The position numbers and the translations under genes were made by a program. From Leptodontidium sp. MPI-SDFR-AT-0119 (lineage: Eukaryota > Ascomycota > Leotiomycetes > Helotiales > Leptodontidiaceae), in the NCBI GenBank assembly GCA_020726505.1, contig JAHLEZ010000005.1, forward strand, positions 2,232,001 to 2,296,000: DNA of 64,000 bases, given 5' to 3'. Below, in pieces: positions 23,261 through 35,016 of this stretch; within the stretch, counting starts at the first letter, position 1; each line of letters starts with the position of its first letter. A model generated the notes under the pieces. The model was given only the letters and a program-made list of their open reading frames with translations, made no database searches and had not been told where the DNA came from.

Positions 23261-25801
23261 ATGCCGACCACTCGGGTTGGACCGGACTCAGATCCGGAGC
23301 TGCAGGAGGTTGCAGATGTTATGGGGAATTCAAGAAAAGTTGTGGTGGTAACGGGGGCCGGCATCAGTACCAACTGTGGAATCCCGGTAAGTTGCAAGCA
23401 AATCGCGCTACCTTGTAAGCTTGGTTTATTTACTTTTGCCTAGGACTTTCGCTCGGAAAATGGACTCTACTCCTTGATCCAAGCCCAGTACGACGCGGCT
23501 ATCAAGAATCCTCCTTGGGAGCAGTCAAATATCTTTGATATTGATGACAGGCCAAAGAAGAAGCGAAAGCAGTGGTACTTTGAAATTGTGGCCCCTGACG
23601 GTAGGGTTGTGGACGTGATAGACGAGGACATGTCTCCCCCGGAGGCCTCGCAGTCTGAACCGATTCCCGAGTCTCAACCGCCACAAACTCCAAAGCGCTC
23701 TTCTCGATCTCGCTCCTCCAACACCACCACCTCCAATTCTCGTGCTTCTACACCATCAATTAAATCATCCTCAGGAAGCTCGTTGTCAAGCTGTTCTTCG
23801 CTTACCCCCGAGGTTCCTATTTCGTTTTCTCAGATCGCACTCAACAAATCACCTTCGCTGGCAATTGCGCCTAGCACCTCTACGAACCCAATTGCTTCCT
23901 CAAACCTCCACGCCGATACTCGCGATAGCACAGAAGCATCGTCTCCGGTCTCCTCCCAAGAATTGTCATCCCAAGATACCTCATTTCAAAATTCTTCTCC
24001 AAATGCTCAGCCGTCTCACTCTCAGAATTCTTCTGGCGCAGGTCGACAAGCTCTACCAAACCTCAAAGGCCGCGATCTCTTCGACTCTATGGTCTGGCAA
24101 GACGCTTTTACGACGAGTATCTTCTACATGTTTATCTCGAGTCTTCGCCAGAAAGTCAAAAATGTTGCATCAACCACAGAGTCCCACAAGTTCCTCCGTA
24201 TCCTCCGCGATGGCGGCCGCCTGGTCCGAAATTACTCGCAGAACATCGATCTACTTGAAGAGCGTGAAGGACTCTGTACTGACCTTTCTAAAGGGACTGG
24301 GTCCAAAGGGAGATTCAGCCGCAGAGGCGGACATGGAGTTGGGGGATCTGGAAGTGGAGGAGGAGGTTGCGAATCAGTTACGCTCCATGGATCTCTGGAA
24401 CGGCTTCGATGCTCAATCTGTAACACAAAGTCCGACTGGGATGGGGAGGGTCGAATTGCAACAACGCTCGCTGGTAGCGCCCCCGATTGTCCAACGTGCC
24501 AGACCCAAAGCAACAAGCGGGCTGGCAACGGTCGACGAAAACTCGCCGTTGGGCGATTAAGACCGGACATCGTGCTGTACGGGGAGGAGCACCCCAACGC
24601 CAATCTCATCGCTCCCCTGGTCACACACGATCTGGCGCTGGGCCCAGACGTCCTCCTCATCATGGGGACGAGTCTAAAGGTGCACGGATTGAAGATCATG
24701 GTGAAGGAGTTTGCGAAGGCGGTCCACTCGAAGGGTGGAAAGGTGGTGTTCGTTAACAATACAAAGCCTTCAGAGAGTACCTGGGGCGATGTCATCGATT
24801 ATTGGGTGCAGTGGGACTGTGACCAGTGGGTGCTAGATCTGAAGGACAGGAGAGAAGATCTGTGGTTGCCACCAGGATCCATCGCAGAGGGGCGGAGAAA
24901 GTCAGCGGGTGGCGCTACGAATGCAAACGTTCCCAGGAAGAGGCCACAATGCATGAGAGATGACAAACAGAACGGGGCATATATCACGTTCAAGATTCTG
25001 GACCAGCTGGGCACATTCAAAGACGACGAAGGACAGCCAGCCAAGCGTCCACAGTATTGGACAGGTCCGCTACGTGCACCATTGCCAGTCAAGAGCGAGC
25101 CAGCGAAGAAACAATACACGATGAAGTTCACCAAAGTAGCAAAGTCGAAGGGCCCAACGAAACAAGTCACATCAAGACCGACGAAGCGGAAATCTGCACC
25201 AGCACGGATCGAAGAAGATACATACCCACAGAACAACCAGGTATCCATCGTCACAAAGTATTGGGAGACTCTCCGGAGGCTAGCACCAGAGCTCACCAGC
25301 GAAGCACCAAAATATCTACGGACACCCCTAGCCAAGTTCAGCGGCAACACCTCCTCATACCTCAAACCCTTCGCATTCAACTCTTCCTCCAATCACCTCC
25401 CAAACATTGGCAATGCAAGCGAATGGCCCTTATCCAAAATGAACCTCGTCACACATCCCCCCTCCGGAATTTCTTCCATCCCGATTCATACACCTAAGCC
25501 AGATACACCGAAGCTAGATAACCCGAAGCCAGAGGTTTACAGGGTCCCCCACCAATACTTGACTAGAGCTTCAAAGCGATTCAGCGCGGCAGATACAATC
25601 GTTGTTGACAGTAGGGAGACAGGGATGTCGTTGAAGAGTGGTGAGAGGGCGGCAACGGACGAGGCAGAGGATACTATTGTAGTGGACGAGACGGCAGCAA
25701 CACCAAACAGCAATCGCATCAAGCGGAGTTGTAGCATAGGCGCGATTGTATCAAGCCCGGAGGATGGCACGACATGGCACGACGCGCAGGAGGTTTTGTG
25801 A
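23261..25801 (+). CDS. hst3: Hst3/Hst4-like sirtuin (NAD-dependent histone deacetylase)
   Basis: Exons 23261-23386 and 23444-25801 (57-bp intron) encode 827 residues. NAD-binding motifs GAGIS (32-36) and DFRSENGLY (43-51) are split by the intron. The catalytic His is in LHGSL, two zinc Cys pairs are seen as CSIC and CPTC, and the NAD pocket appears as YSQNID (usually TQNID) and GTSLKVHGLK. This is the class I Hst3/Hst4 pattern; yeast members remove H3K56 acetylation in the nucleus after replication. A Ser/Pro-rich insertion of roughly 150 residues (about 95-240) separates the first NAD motif from the rest of the catalytic core. The C-terminal ~350 residues are basic then Ser/Thr-rich with no domain, probably nuclear targeting and interaction. 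Confidence 0.88.
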
Positions 25802-26194
25802 TCTGTTGGAGTAGCTACTACCAGACTGGATGTGATGATCGCGTTGCGTCACCATCCGAAAACATGAGAAACGAAACGAGAATACATGAAATGACCCCCT
25901 CCCTTTTCTTTATGCTTGGCTTGTTTACTTTCGTCTGTGATTTGAAGTAGGGTACGATAAGTTGAAACACCCCTTTAGTTGTGTTTATCCCATTGCGTAT
26001 TGGTCCTGTCCTTTCCGGACGATGTTTTGTTTGCTTTTAAATGTCGTTTCTGGGTTTTGCGACATTGCTTTGGCGTGCTCGCGAGTTAATTCCAGCCCTC
26101 TCCTCGCTTCACCTCCAGCGAGGGCCTTCAGTGGGAAGCAACACCACTCCTCCCAACACACACACACACACATACACTCCACAAACAAAAGAAA
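25802..26194. other. Intergenic with a short CA repeat
   Basis: 3' flank of the sirtuin gene and promoter of the small gene at 26195. A CA microsatellite lies at about 26157-26172. Nothing else recognised. Confidence 0.4.
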
Positions 26195-26680
26195 ATGTCG
26201 ACTAACGACAGCAGCGGCAGCAACAGCACTAATGGCAGAATGGGGGCTGGCTTAGGAACTGTGCAGAACGGTAGTGGAATCGGCGGCGGCGGTAAGATCC
26301 TCATCCCCTTCGTCCAATTCTGATTCAAGACCCTTGTTCCAGTCTGATCTCTAGGATGGCGTAGTCAAATCTCCTGTCCTACTTTCAGCACGTTGGGATG
26401 GTCGATAATAAAGCTAATTGGATAACACAGATCCTCCTCGTCTCAGCGACGGATGGGCCACCTGCTGGACTAGGGCGTATGCCGACCTCGTGGCCGTGGA
26501 GATGGAGCGGGTGGAGAACTTGGTAGGTTTATTGTACTATATGGGGTGAAGTGGAGTTGATTGAGACGAGTATATGCTGACTTTGTATTTAGCGTCGAGT
26601 GATCGCTGCTGCGAGAGCGTCGAGTGATCGCTGCTGCGAGAGCGGCGAAGAAGGCTGCTGAGAGGGCTGCGAGGGGATGA
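26195..26680 (+). CDS. Small protein with duplicated last-exon start
   Basis: Exons 26195-26291 and 26431-26522 join in phase (MSTNDSSGSNSTNG..., then DPPRLSDGWATCWTRAYADL, VAVEMERVENL). The last exon starts with a 25-bp unit repeated in tandem. Splicing to the AG before the first copy (exon from 26593) gives an 85-residue protein ending in an odd Cys-containing tail with stop at 26661. Splicing to the AG at the end of the first copy (exon from 26618) gives 83 residues ending in a regular basic/alanine helix (RVIAAARAAKKAAERAARG) with stop at 26680. The second looks like the ancestral product. Gly/Ser/Asn-rich N-terminus, amphipathic C-terminus. Family and function unknown. Confidence 0.5.
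26593..26642 (+). repeat. Perfect 25-bp tandem duplication in an exon
   Basis: Two identical 25-bp copies, 26593-26617 and 26618-26642. The first is preceded by the natural-looking acceptor TTTAG. The unit itself ends in AG, so the second copy also has an acceptor-like dinucleotide directly before it. Confidence 0.95.
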
Positions 26681-27035
26681 GAGAGAGGGAAGGGATGGAT
26701 GGATGATTGAATTGGTGGATAGATGAATGGATGAGATGAGATGAGATGAGATGACAGGAGATGGAGTATGAAATACCAAGAGTTGCCTACCAATACTGGG
26801 CCTTGCTTCCTTTTCGGGATACAGGGTGTGATCCACGCATGTAGACAATACTTTGATGGAGTTTGAGATGGTGGGATACTACCTGGCAATGGGAGAACTG
26901 GAGGCTCACATTTGCAGATCTACTTCACAGGCAATAATCGATTCTTGATTCTATCTTGGTAAGTCACATCTCCCTTAGATCTCAACAAGATGAATATTAA
27001 CTCTATACGCATGGCATGAATCTAAACTCGACAAA

Positions 27036-29237
27036 CTACCCCCAAACATCCTCCTGCCACCTCTTCCCCCTCCTCATCCCCTCGCTCCAACTCCTCAACT
27101 TATCCTCGTCCCAGTCCAGACTCCGTCTCAAACACTCACCAAGTCTCCCCGCAACATCCCTTGCCATACTCGCACTCCCACAAATATAAAAATACGCTCC
27201 CTCTTCCACAAGCAACCTCACAACCTCCTCCTCCCTCTCTTCAAGTCTATCCTGGACATACATCTTTCCCCCTCCCTTCCCCCTCTCCGTCCTCGAAAAC
27301 GCAGTCATAACCTCCATATTCTCATTCCCATTCCCACTACCACTCTGCAAATCCCGCAGCTCATCACCATACAACATATCTTCCAAAGACCGACAACCAA
27401 AAAAGAGAAGCGATCGCCCGATTTCCCGTCCCATACTCGATAGACGTGCACGTTCGGCTAGGAAACCGCGGAAAGGCGCGATGCCGCTGCCGGATGCGAT
27501 CATGATTATTGGCGTCTTGGGCTGTGTCGGGAGTCGGAATTTGGATTTGCGGATGTGTGCGTAGAGTTTCTTTCCATTATGTAATAGGGAGTTGGGGCCC
27601 GAGAGGTTGTATTGAGGTTGTGGTTGTGGATTGGGGGTTAAACTGCTGGTTGCAGTTGAGTGGTTGGATTCGATGGCTAGCAGGTAATCTGTGGTCAAGC
27701 CTGGGATTGGGATTGTGCAGTTCGGTGAAGGCTCGGAGGTTGTGGCTACTGTGATGGAGATTTGTTTTGGTGAGACGACGGAGGATGAGGATATTGAGTA
27801 ATACCGTGGTGAGAGTGATGGGAGTGATTCCAGGATGAAGGAGAGTGGGAGGTTAGACCAGGATTCGGCAGCCGAGGAAACATTCTCGAGCAATCTGCCT
27901 AGTGTGATGTGGTTCTGTGAGCAGTACGCATGGTATGTATCTTTATCGTGCCCTATCTCCAGAAGTTTGGCTTTGGATGATGTAGATGGTGCGAATTGTG
28001 CTAAGGCAAGAACAGTGTCTCGTGGCACGAGAGCACAGATCTCGAGGTAGTGCTGGAAGAGTGCAGACCATGTGGTAGGTGATGGATGTTTGACTTGAAC
28101 CGATGGATCGAGCGATGAAATGAGCAACGGAGTCTCCAAGCGATCTTGGATTCCTAGAACCCTGACAAGACGTTCCAGCTCTCCTGTTGGGTTTGACGGC
28201 CAGACAGCGAGATGATCACCTGTCTTATATTTCAGTTCCGGAAACTCGCTGGTATCCAGCTCCAGATGGAGGCAGTTCCTATCAATTGTTGAAAGGAGTT
28301 TCTTCGCTGACTTGACGGGCAGAGCTTGGATAGATGATACAGCTGCAACATTCTTCTTCCCTCGAGGCTGGATCGGCTCGCCGATATGGAGATCGATGAT
28401 ATCCAGAGATGTGTCTTCCACCACACGATACAGAGGTTCATACTTCTCAGGACGCTCCTCGTACCCTATATTCCCTTTCATCAAAGCGAAAAGCCCCTGT
28501 TTCCACTCCATGAAATCCTCATCGGTTGTCCCATTCGCATCATCAGCCTTCCCCGTTGGCATCAAAGCCGTGGCTCCGAACTTGTCCAGGGCATCGACAA
28601 CGACATCCACGACGCGGTTGTAGAACTTGTATTTACTATTCCCGAGGCCGAAGGCTGCATATCGCAGTTTTGCAAGCTGTGTGGTTTTGGTTGATTCGAT
28701 CCATGATAGGAATTGCGTGGCGTTGTCACTTGGATCGCCTTCTCCATACGTCGAGACGATGAATACTGCGATTTTTGTGTTGGAAATATTGGAGATGGAT
28801 GATGGCTCGTAGTCTGAGAGATCTGCGACAAGAACATCAAGACCGAATCGTCTTCTACAATCTCGTGCCAGTCGATTCGCGAGACCTTCAGCAGTGCCGG
28901 ACTGGGAGCCCCAGAATATGACGAAATTTTTCTTCTGTTGAGCTGTTAGTCTGGAACACATGTATGAAATTTAGGCATCTGCACTTACGCTTTCTTCCAG
29001 TTTCACTCCGATATCCCTCGTTTCTGCTTTTTGTCCGTTGGAAGCCCCTGCTTGCGGTTTCTCGAACCAGAGATGATGATGTGGATCTGGTTTATCGCGA
29101 ATCTTCAGGTAGAAGAGAGTGCAGAGGAGAACAAAAGCTAGGAATGCAGCATCGTCCTTTTGATGAGTTTGGAGGATGTTCTTTACTCCCGCCAGAGAGT
29201 AAACATCCGCCAGTTGCAATGTTGACATGCTCGCCAT
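27036..29237 (-). CDS. NADPH-cytochrome P450 reductase
   Basis: Exons 29237-28989 and 28934-27036 (54-bp intron) encode 715 residues, the usual size. The N-terminal membrane anchor is AAFLAFVLLCTLFYLKI (about 30-46). A flavodoxin FMN domain begins at FWGSQSGTAEG, with STYGEGDPSDN and FGLGNSKYKFYN. The FAD domain has RYYSISSSS, and the NADPH domain has IASGSGIAPFRGFLAERA and FFGCRS, ending with a C-terminal aromatic in EDVWG. It passes electrons from NADPH to ER-bound P450s. It is divergently arranged with the P450 gene at 30068, so it may be a dedicated partner rather than the housekeeping copy; sequence alone cannot decide this. Confidence 0.93.
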
Positions 29238-30067
29238 GGTGCTGATTGTCAGGTGGTCAATATTGCAGCAAGAAAAGATTTGTGGAAATACTGAGCAACG
29301 CTGGCTACTTCATATCTTGATAAGATTCTGAACTGGATGACCTCTCCCGAGCACGGGATGGTTACTTCTTCCATTTCTGTCTCCGCAAGAGATGTCATCC
29401 AGACAGTCGAAGATGGCAACTAACCCACCCCCAATCTTCCGCAGTTCTAGAATCTGGGGTAAGATGCATAACCCGCAGTGGCTGTCATTAAAGTCTGTGG
29501 CTTAGGGGAAATTCTGATTGGTGTTTTGAAAGGCGAGAATTACCCGTGTGAGGCGCATTTTGGAAATACCTGTTTTGTATCCAGGAATGGAAATAACCAA
29601 GAAGGGGCGCTAAGGAATTTCCCTCCTGGGAGTTGCTCGCTTGTGAGCCCCGTTTGTGAAGCTGCATCAAAAGCGTGACTCGGCTTATCTCAAGTGAGAT
29701 GAGAAATACGGTAGCTGTTGGAAACTACCTGAAACAATCCAAATTCGGTTGAGGCCGTTACTTTGAGGATTGCGAGCGATTTGCATTACCCTACGGGATG
29801 GAGTGCCAAATTGCGGGGTTGCAGAGTTTGCAATATCTCCTCTCAATCAAGAATTGCAGATCTCTTCAAAGTATCTAGTCTCTTGACTTGAGAGGGGTTT
29901 GCCAGAAAGGTCGGCATTTACTCATTTCGAAAATCCCTTTCTTCGCAGTCTCAAACTCGCTTCTTTGCCAGCCTCTATTTACATTCATCGTCACCCACGG
30001 ACGAGGAGGCAGCTGTGAACACATTCATCATTATTTTCCAGCCAAGTTCCTTACTGCCTTGATCATA
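29238..30067. promoter_or_regulatory. Shared divergent promoter (P450 reductase / P450)
   Basis: 830 bp between two divergent start codons of functionally linked genes, suggesting co-regulation. I saw no CGG-N11-CCG element like those in the 39-59 kb cluster, and no other defined site. Confidence 0.45.
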
Positions 30068-31689
30068 ATGTACGGCTACATACTCTTCGGAATTGCGTCG
30101 TTCTCAATAACTGCTTATTTCATCCTCTGGCCGCTCGTCGAGTACTTCCGTGACCCGAAAGGACTTCGCAAATACCCCAACCTGAACTTTCTCTCTGGCC
30201 TTACCGATCTGGGCTTTTGCTACGAGGCTCAGAAGGGCTTTCGATCAGAAGCTCTCCTAAAGGCACATCAAACATCACCTGTTGTCCGGATCGGACCAAA
30301 TTCATTATCCTACTCTGATATTTCAGCCATCAAGGTAAGATCCATCGCTCTGCTACCACCACACTTCACAGCTTGCTAATTTAAATGTAGGATATCTATG
30401 GCCATAATACCAAGTGTGTTAAAGATGTATTCTATGATACATTGGCAGGTACACATCACCACCTCGCCGATGTCCGTGACAAACTCAATCACCAACGCAA
30501 GCGTCGCATTCTCTCCAGCGCCTACGCACTCAAGAATCTCGAGGGATGGGAACACAAGGTAGCCGACAAGACAGATCGATTCATCAAAGCAGCCGATGCT
30601 GCCTGCACCTTGCCTTTGAAGAAGGGACTTGCACCAGCTCCTGAAGATCTGCTCTTCGACTACCGCGCTTACTCGAACTTCTTCACACTCGACGCCATAG
30701 CCGACATTGGACTGTCCGAACGACTCGGTTTCCTTGATCAAGGCCACGACCTCGTCACAGCCGAGACAATGGACGGCAAACTCTACAAAGCCAACTACCG
30801 CGAATGTCTGCACGCCACAGCACGAGCTCAATCCGTGCTCGTATGGGCATACAGCTGGTTCCCCATTCTATGGAAGCTCTCCAAGTTCGTATCCAGAGAC
30901 TATCGACAGATGCTCAAGCTCAACGAAGGCTGGAACGACATCGTCTGGCACCGCGCCACCCAACGCCTAGCCCGCTACCGCGCGGGCGAGAAACTCGACG
31001 ACTTCTTCAGCGCCCTGATGGAAGACAAGAACGGCAACCCGAACGGTATGGAATGGGGCGAGATCGTCGCAGAGATATCCATCATGATGAACGCCGGCTC
31101 CGACACAACCGCCATCGCCATGAACAACGCTATGTACCTCCTCCTCGCCAACCCAACATGTCTAGCTAAGTTGCGTGAAGAGCTCGACGCAGTCATCGAT
31201 CCGTCGGAAATCACTATCCCGTACGATAAAGTCAGACATCTGCCCTACCTCCGCGCCTGCCTGGACGAAGCCCTCCGTCTCTACCCACCATCCACATTCG
31301 GCCTCCCCCGTCGCACACCACCAGAAGGCGCACCCATCCTCGGCGATTTCATACCCGGCGAGACATCCGTCTCGATATCCGCGTACGTCGCGCACCGAGA
31401 CCCGAAAGTCTTTCCCGAGCCTGACGAGTACCGGCCCGAGAGGTGGCTAGGCGACGACGCGAAGGATCTGCAAGCTGCGTTCATCTCGTTTAGTACGGGT
31501 GCCAGAGGGTGCATTGGCAGGAATATCTCGTACCTGGAACAGACTGTTTTGTTGGCGAGTGTGGTGCATCGCTTTGAGTTTGCGCTGCCCTGTGAGGGCT
31601 GGGTGCCGGATAGGTATGAGAGCTTTAATTTGGCGCCGGGGCCGATGCCGTTGAAGGTGTGGAGGAGGTTTCCTGAGGAGGTGGAATGA
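30068..31689 (+). CDS. Cytochrome P450 monooxygenase
   Basis: Exons 30068-30334 and 30391-31689 (56-bp intron with GCTAAT branch) encode 521 residues. An N-terminal membrane anchor (ILFGIASFSITAYFILWPL, residues 4-22) is followed by the I-helix AGSDTTA, the K-helix ExxR in EALRLYPP, PERW, and the heme loop FSTGARGCIGR with the axial Cys. The N-terminal region (VVRIGPNSLSYSD, KCVKDVFYDTLAG) resembles the large group of fungal P450s often labelled benzoate 4-monooxygenase-like, but the substrate cannot be read from sequence. It acts at the ER and needs the adjacent reductase or another one. The start is the Met just before the anchor. Confidence 0.9.
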
Positions 31690-31926
31690 TTATTTCTTTT
31701 GGGGATGGGTTGGAGTTTTGGGTATAGAAATTGAACCTTGCGTAACTAGGTTTTTGATGAGAGTAGACTCCGATGATATAAATTCGTGGGAATACTTTTA
31801 ATATGAATGATTTACCGCATCCTACGTATTCTGACCAATCTTCCTGCCATCTTACATCAAACTTGCTCAAACGACCACATGTGACATCCTTGTTTTAGAA
31901 ACCAAGAGGGCATAATTTACAATTTC

Positions 31927-34211
31927 CTACAGACCAGACTCCGTCCACCCCCAAGCCTCCTTCAACCGACTCTGAATCTCATTCGTTGGCCACGCATGTT
32001 TCGTGTCACTGTATATCAAAACATCGAGTAAACTCTGCTGTTCTCTCAGATCCGTGAACTGATCTCCGCAAATGGCAATAGCCATGCATGCCGCATTCAT
32101 GGCTGGAGGAGCGCGTCTGTTGGAGATAGCTACGCCGCAGAGGCGTTTTACTATGATGCTGACTTCGTCCTGGAGGGGCCTTTAGCTTCGCCCTGGTGAA
32201 AATGCATAACGTAGTTTGACTTACCTCGATTCGCTTGGTCGCTGTTCGTTGAGATGGACCTAATCTTGGGATCCGGGGATCATACACCGTAAGTAAGATC
32301 TTCGATAGATCGAAATGTTGAACAGCCGTCACTTTGAGAAAAATGAATTAGTAAAAAAAAATATTCAGTTTAAGTCCCTTGAAGCAACTCACCATGACAA
32401 TCCGACAAATACCACATCTCAGGATAAATTTCCCCCTTCGCCTCATCCGCAGCCTGATCATAAATCGGTTCAAAAGAGGACGGTCTCAACGCATCCCACG
32501 CACGATGGAACTCCATTAGCTCATCGTAATCGCCATTCTTCGCATGCGGCTCTCCATAGCAATACCTCAACACATCCGCAGTGTGGACGACTACCCGATG
32601 CGCCCAGGTGTAATCGTCTGCCGGCTCGAGGGAGCGATACTCGTCGCATCTGAGAGGCGATTGGAACGGTCGCTGTTTGATGAAACTCATGTACACTTCT
32701 TGACGGCATGCTACGCGGAAACATGCGCGTCGGAGCCCGCTTTCGGAACCGGAAGATGCTTGCGCTTCGATGAATACTTGGGTGCCTTGGAGAGCGGTTT
32801 CCCAATCTCCGCCGTTTAGAGGGGCTGTTTAATGCTCAATTAGACTATTATTTGCAAAGAGGATGAGAGGACGAGAAACGCACCGTCCAACTCTTCATAA
32901 AAACGTAATATTATCGACGCCGCTAACAAATTCTCGTCATACACCGCATCGGGATCATCGGATACCGAAACTAAATGTTGGATACATCGGCTGTGATATT
33001 CGACAGCGGTATCGATATGCAAATCCGAGAGGCATTTCTGCAGATACTCGACCGAGTTTTGGTTCTTGTATTGGTCGTGTCGACACAGATGTCTCGCCGA
33101 TGCGGTGTAGATAGCATTCAGAAGCGCTGGGCAATCTCTTGCTCGCTGTGGGACGATGAGCGCGAAATGGCGTTCGAGATCGCAGAGATCGAACTGTGAT
33201 TGTCAGTTTTTACTTTCAGTAAAAAAGCGTACGAGAGTGGCTTACCCAACATGCAAGCTCATCAATGAAATACCTCATAAGACATGCTTCTTGCACGTTT
33301 CCGTGTGACCATGCTCGAGGTGTATCGTATGGCACTCTCGTTTGTGTGCGAACTTGACTTTGGGGAGACGTAAATGATATCTCTTCATTGATTACTTGCT
33401 CTGAGAAATCTGCGGCTCGGAGTAATGAATCGATGGGATCTTCGTGGCTGAAGTGAGATTCCGCAAAATTGGTCGTTCTCTCGTGGAAGGAGGAAGGAAG
33501 GTAAAGCGAGGAGTTGTCGTTAGCATCAGCGGACGGCCAGCCATCCTCGTTGCCGGTGTCGTTTGTTCTTCGCCGTTTGGTGGGGGAAGTAATTTGAGCT
33601 CCAGAATACAACGATCTGGGCGTCCATGCCGAAGTTGGACCAGGGAAATTATCGGGTAGAGATGTTGAGATTGGAGTTGCTGAGCCTGTGGGAGTTGGCT
33701 GGTTTGGGGGTGTTGCTGCTGTGGCTGGTGTCTTGGGTTTAGGTACCACGGAATATATCTCTTCTAGCTCTGGGAACTCATCCACGAACTCGGAGCAGAC
33801 TGATTGTTTGATGTTAGTCAAACCGTTTTGATTTCAGGCTTACTTTCAGAGCGACTGCTTACTTTTCCCTGAGACTCGGACCCAGGTCTGGTCTTTGGCG
33901 AAGTCGGCATCATATCTGGCAGAACTACCATGACGGAACTTCAATTTGCCAAATGTCGACTTTGCTATTCCATCTTCGCGCTTTTTTCCTGTGGGGTTAT
34001 CAAGTTAGCTGTCTGTTTCTTCGACCGACTGGGGTTTAATCAACTGCTTCGCATGCACGTTTCCGTCACGCGACATCTGCCCAGGAGAAGCGAAAGGGTG
34101 CTGACCATCGTCTGTCTGCTTAGTCGTAGAAACTCTGTGTAGAAACAATTAGCAAAAACAGTAATGACGTACATCTCTGCTTGGGATTTACGTTGGGCTA
34201 GACTCTGCCAT
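31927..34211 (-). CDS. Fungal transcription-factor-domain protein, zinc cluster not visible
   Basis: Eight exons closing in phase: 34211-34192, 34134-34070, 33988-33863, 33799-33246, 33193-32884, 32824-32393, 32331-32225, 32169-31927 (618 residues). The conserved block KKREDGIAKSTFGKLKFRHGSSARYD and the later LERHFALIVPQ, NAIYTASARHLCR, CIQHLVSV, NLLAASIILRFYEELD match the C-terminal regulatory domain of ARCA-like fungal Zn2Cys6 proteins. The middle has Pro/Thr-rich linkers and a KRRR basic patch. No CX2CX6C cluster is found in the modelled N-terminus (MAESSPTVSTTKQTDDG), nor in the other frames of 34000-34400. The DNA-binding part is therefore lost, lies further upstream, or the first two exons are wrong. 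Exons from 33988 on are well supported. Confidence 0.72.
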
Positions 34212-35016
34212 CTGGAGATGTCCTCCTTCGCTTGGCAAGTTGTCCTCTTTCCGAAGCTGGATTGTCAAACAACACTTGAAAATTACCACGTCAAAATTGC
34301 AGACAGAATAGTTGGAATTGAAATGGGAAATTCCAAATGCGGGGAAGCTGAGGTAGTAATACTTGATTAGGACCACGAGCGGCTAGTTCATGCGTGCAGG
34401 CCCCCTCATCTGTGATCGCCCAGGTTATTCTCATTGGGCCCAGCCCGACGGATCATGACCGACACTTACCGGATTGTGGCAATTCTGCCATACTCTCATC
34501 CCCTCTCCTCTCAACCGATCATGCAAGCCCGCCCGCCTACTCATCTGGACCCTCAGAGATTCCCTAATGATGCCCTGCAATTGGATTCCAATAATGCAAC
34601 TGAACTGAATGGACTCTTCTGGGTCGGTCTGGGGAATCCCCCGCATTCCCCGCGATCTCTCCTCTGGCGGGAATCTTAGTGGACGCCACGCCACAGTGCT
34701 TTCCTGGGAGGAGCCGAGTAAACTTTCTTCCGCCCAGATGAGATGGCTTGCCAACCTTTGCCTTTTCTTTCTTGCTTTCTCTACAGGGACATAGTTGATG
34801 GCGTGGGAAGCTCAAACTGGCATTTGACAACTACTAGGTACTATCTGGCTTGGACAACATGTGGTAAACGGTTTCTATAAGATGTCCTGATATTCCCTCA
34901 ATTTCAATCTCACATAACTACAACATATTTCCTCAACAACGTTCACGACATCTCGAAAACATCCCCGACAAGTCGAACCCTCTGTATCCACAACACTCGC
35001 CACACCACGGCTCATC
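34212..35016. promoter_or_regulatory. Upstream region of the inositol-type transporter
   Basis: About 800 bp with a GA/CT-rich 5' leader just before 35017. A stretch at 34449-34472 contains CGG and CCG triplets and resembles part of the 57365-57392 region ahead of the LigI-like gene (CGGAT[C/T]ATGACCG then ACTTAC). This may be chance. Confidence 0.35.

Noticed and set aside
23742..24560. 272-codon plus-strand frame inside the sirtuin gene
   Set aside because: Shadow frame produced by the Ser/Pro-rich insertion; the sirtuin frame has all the conserved motifs.
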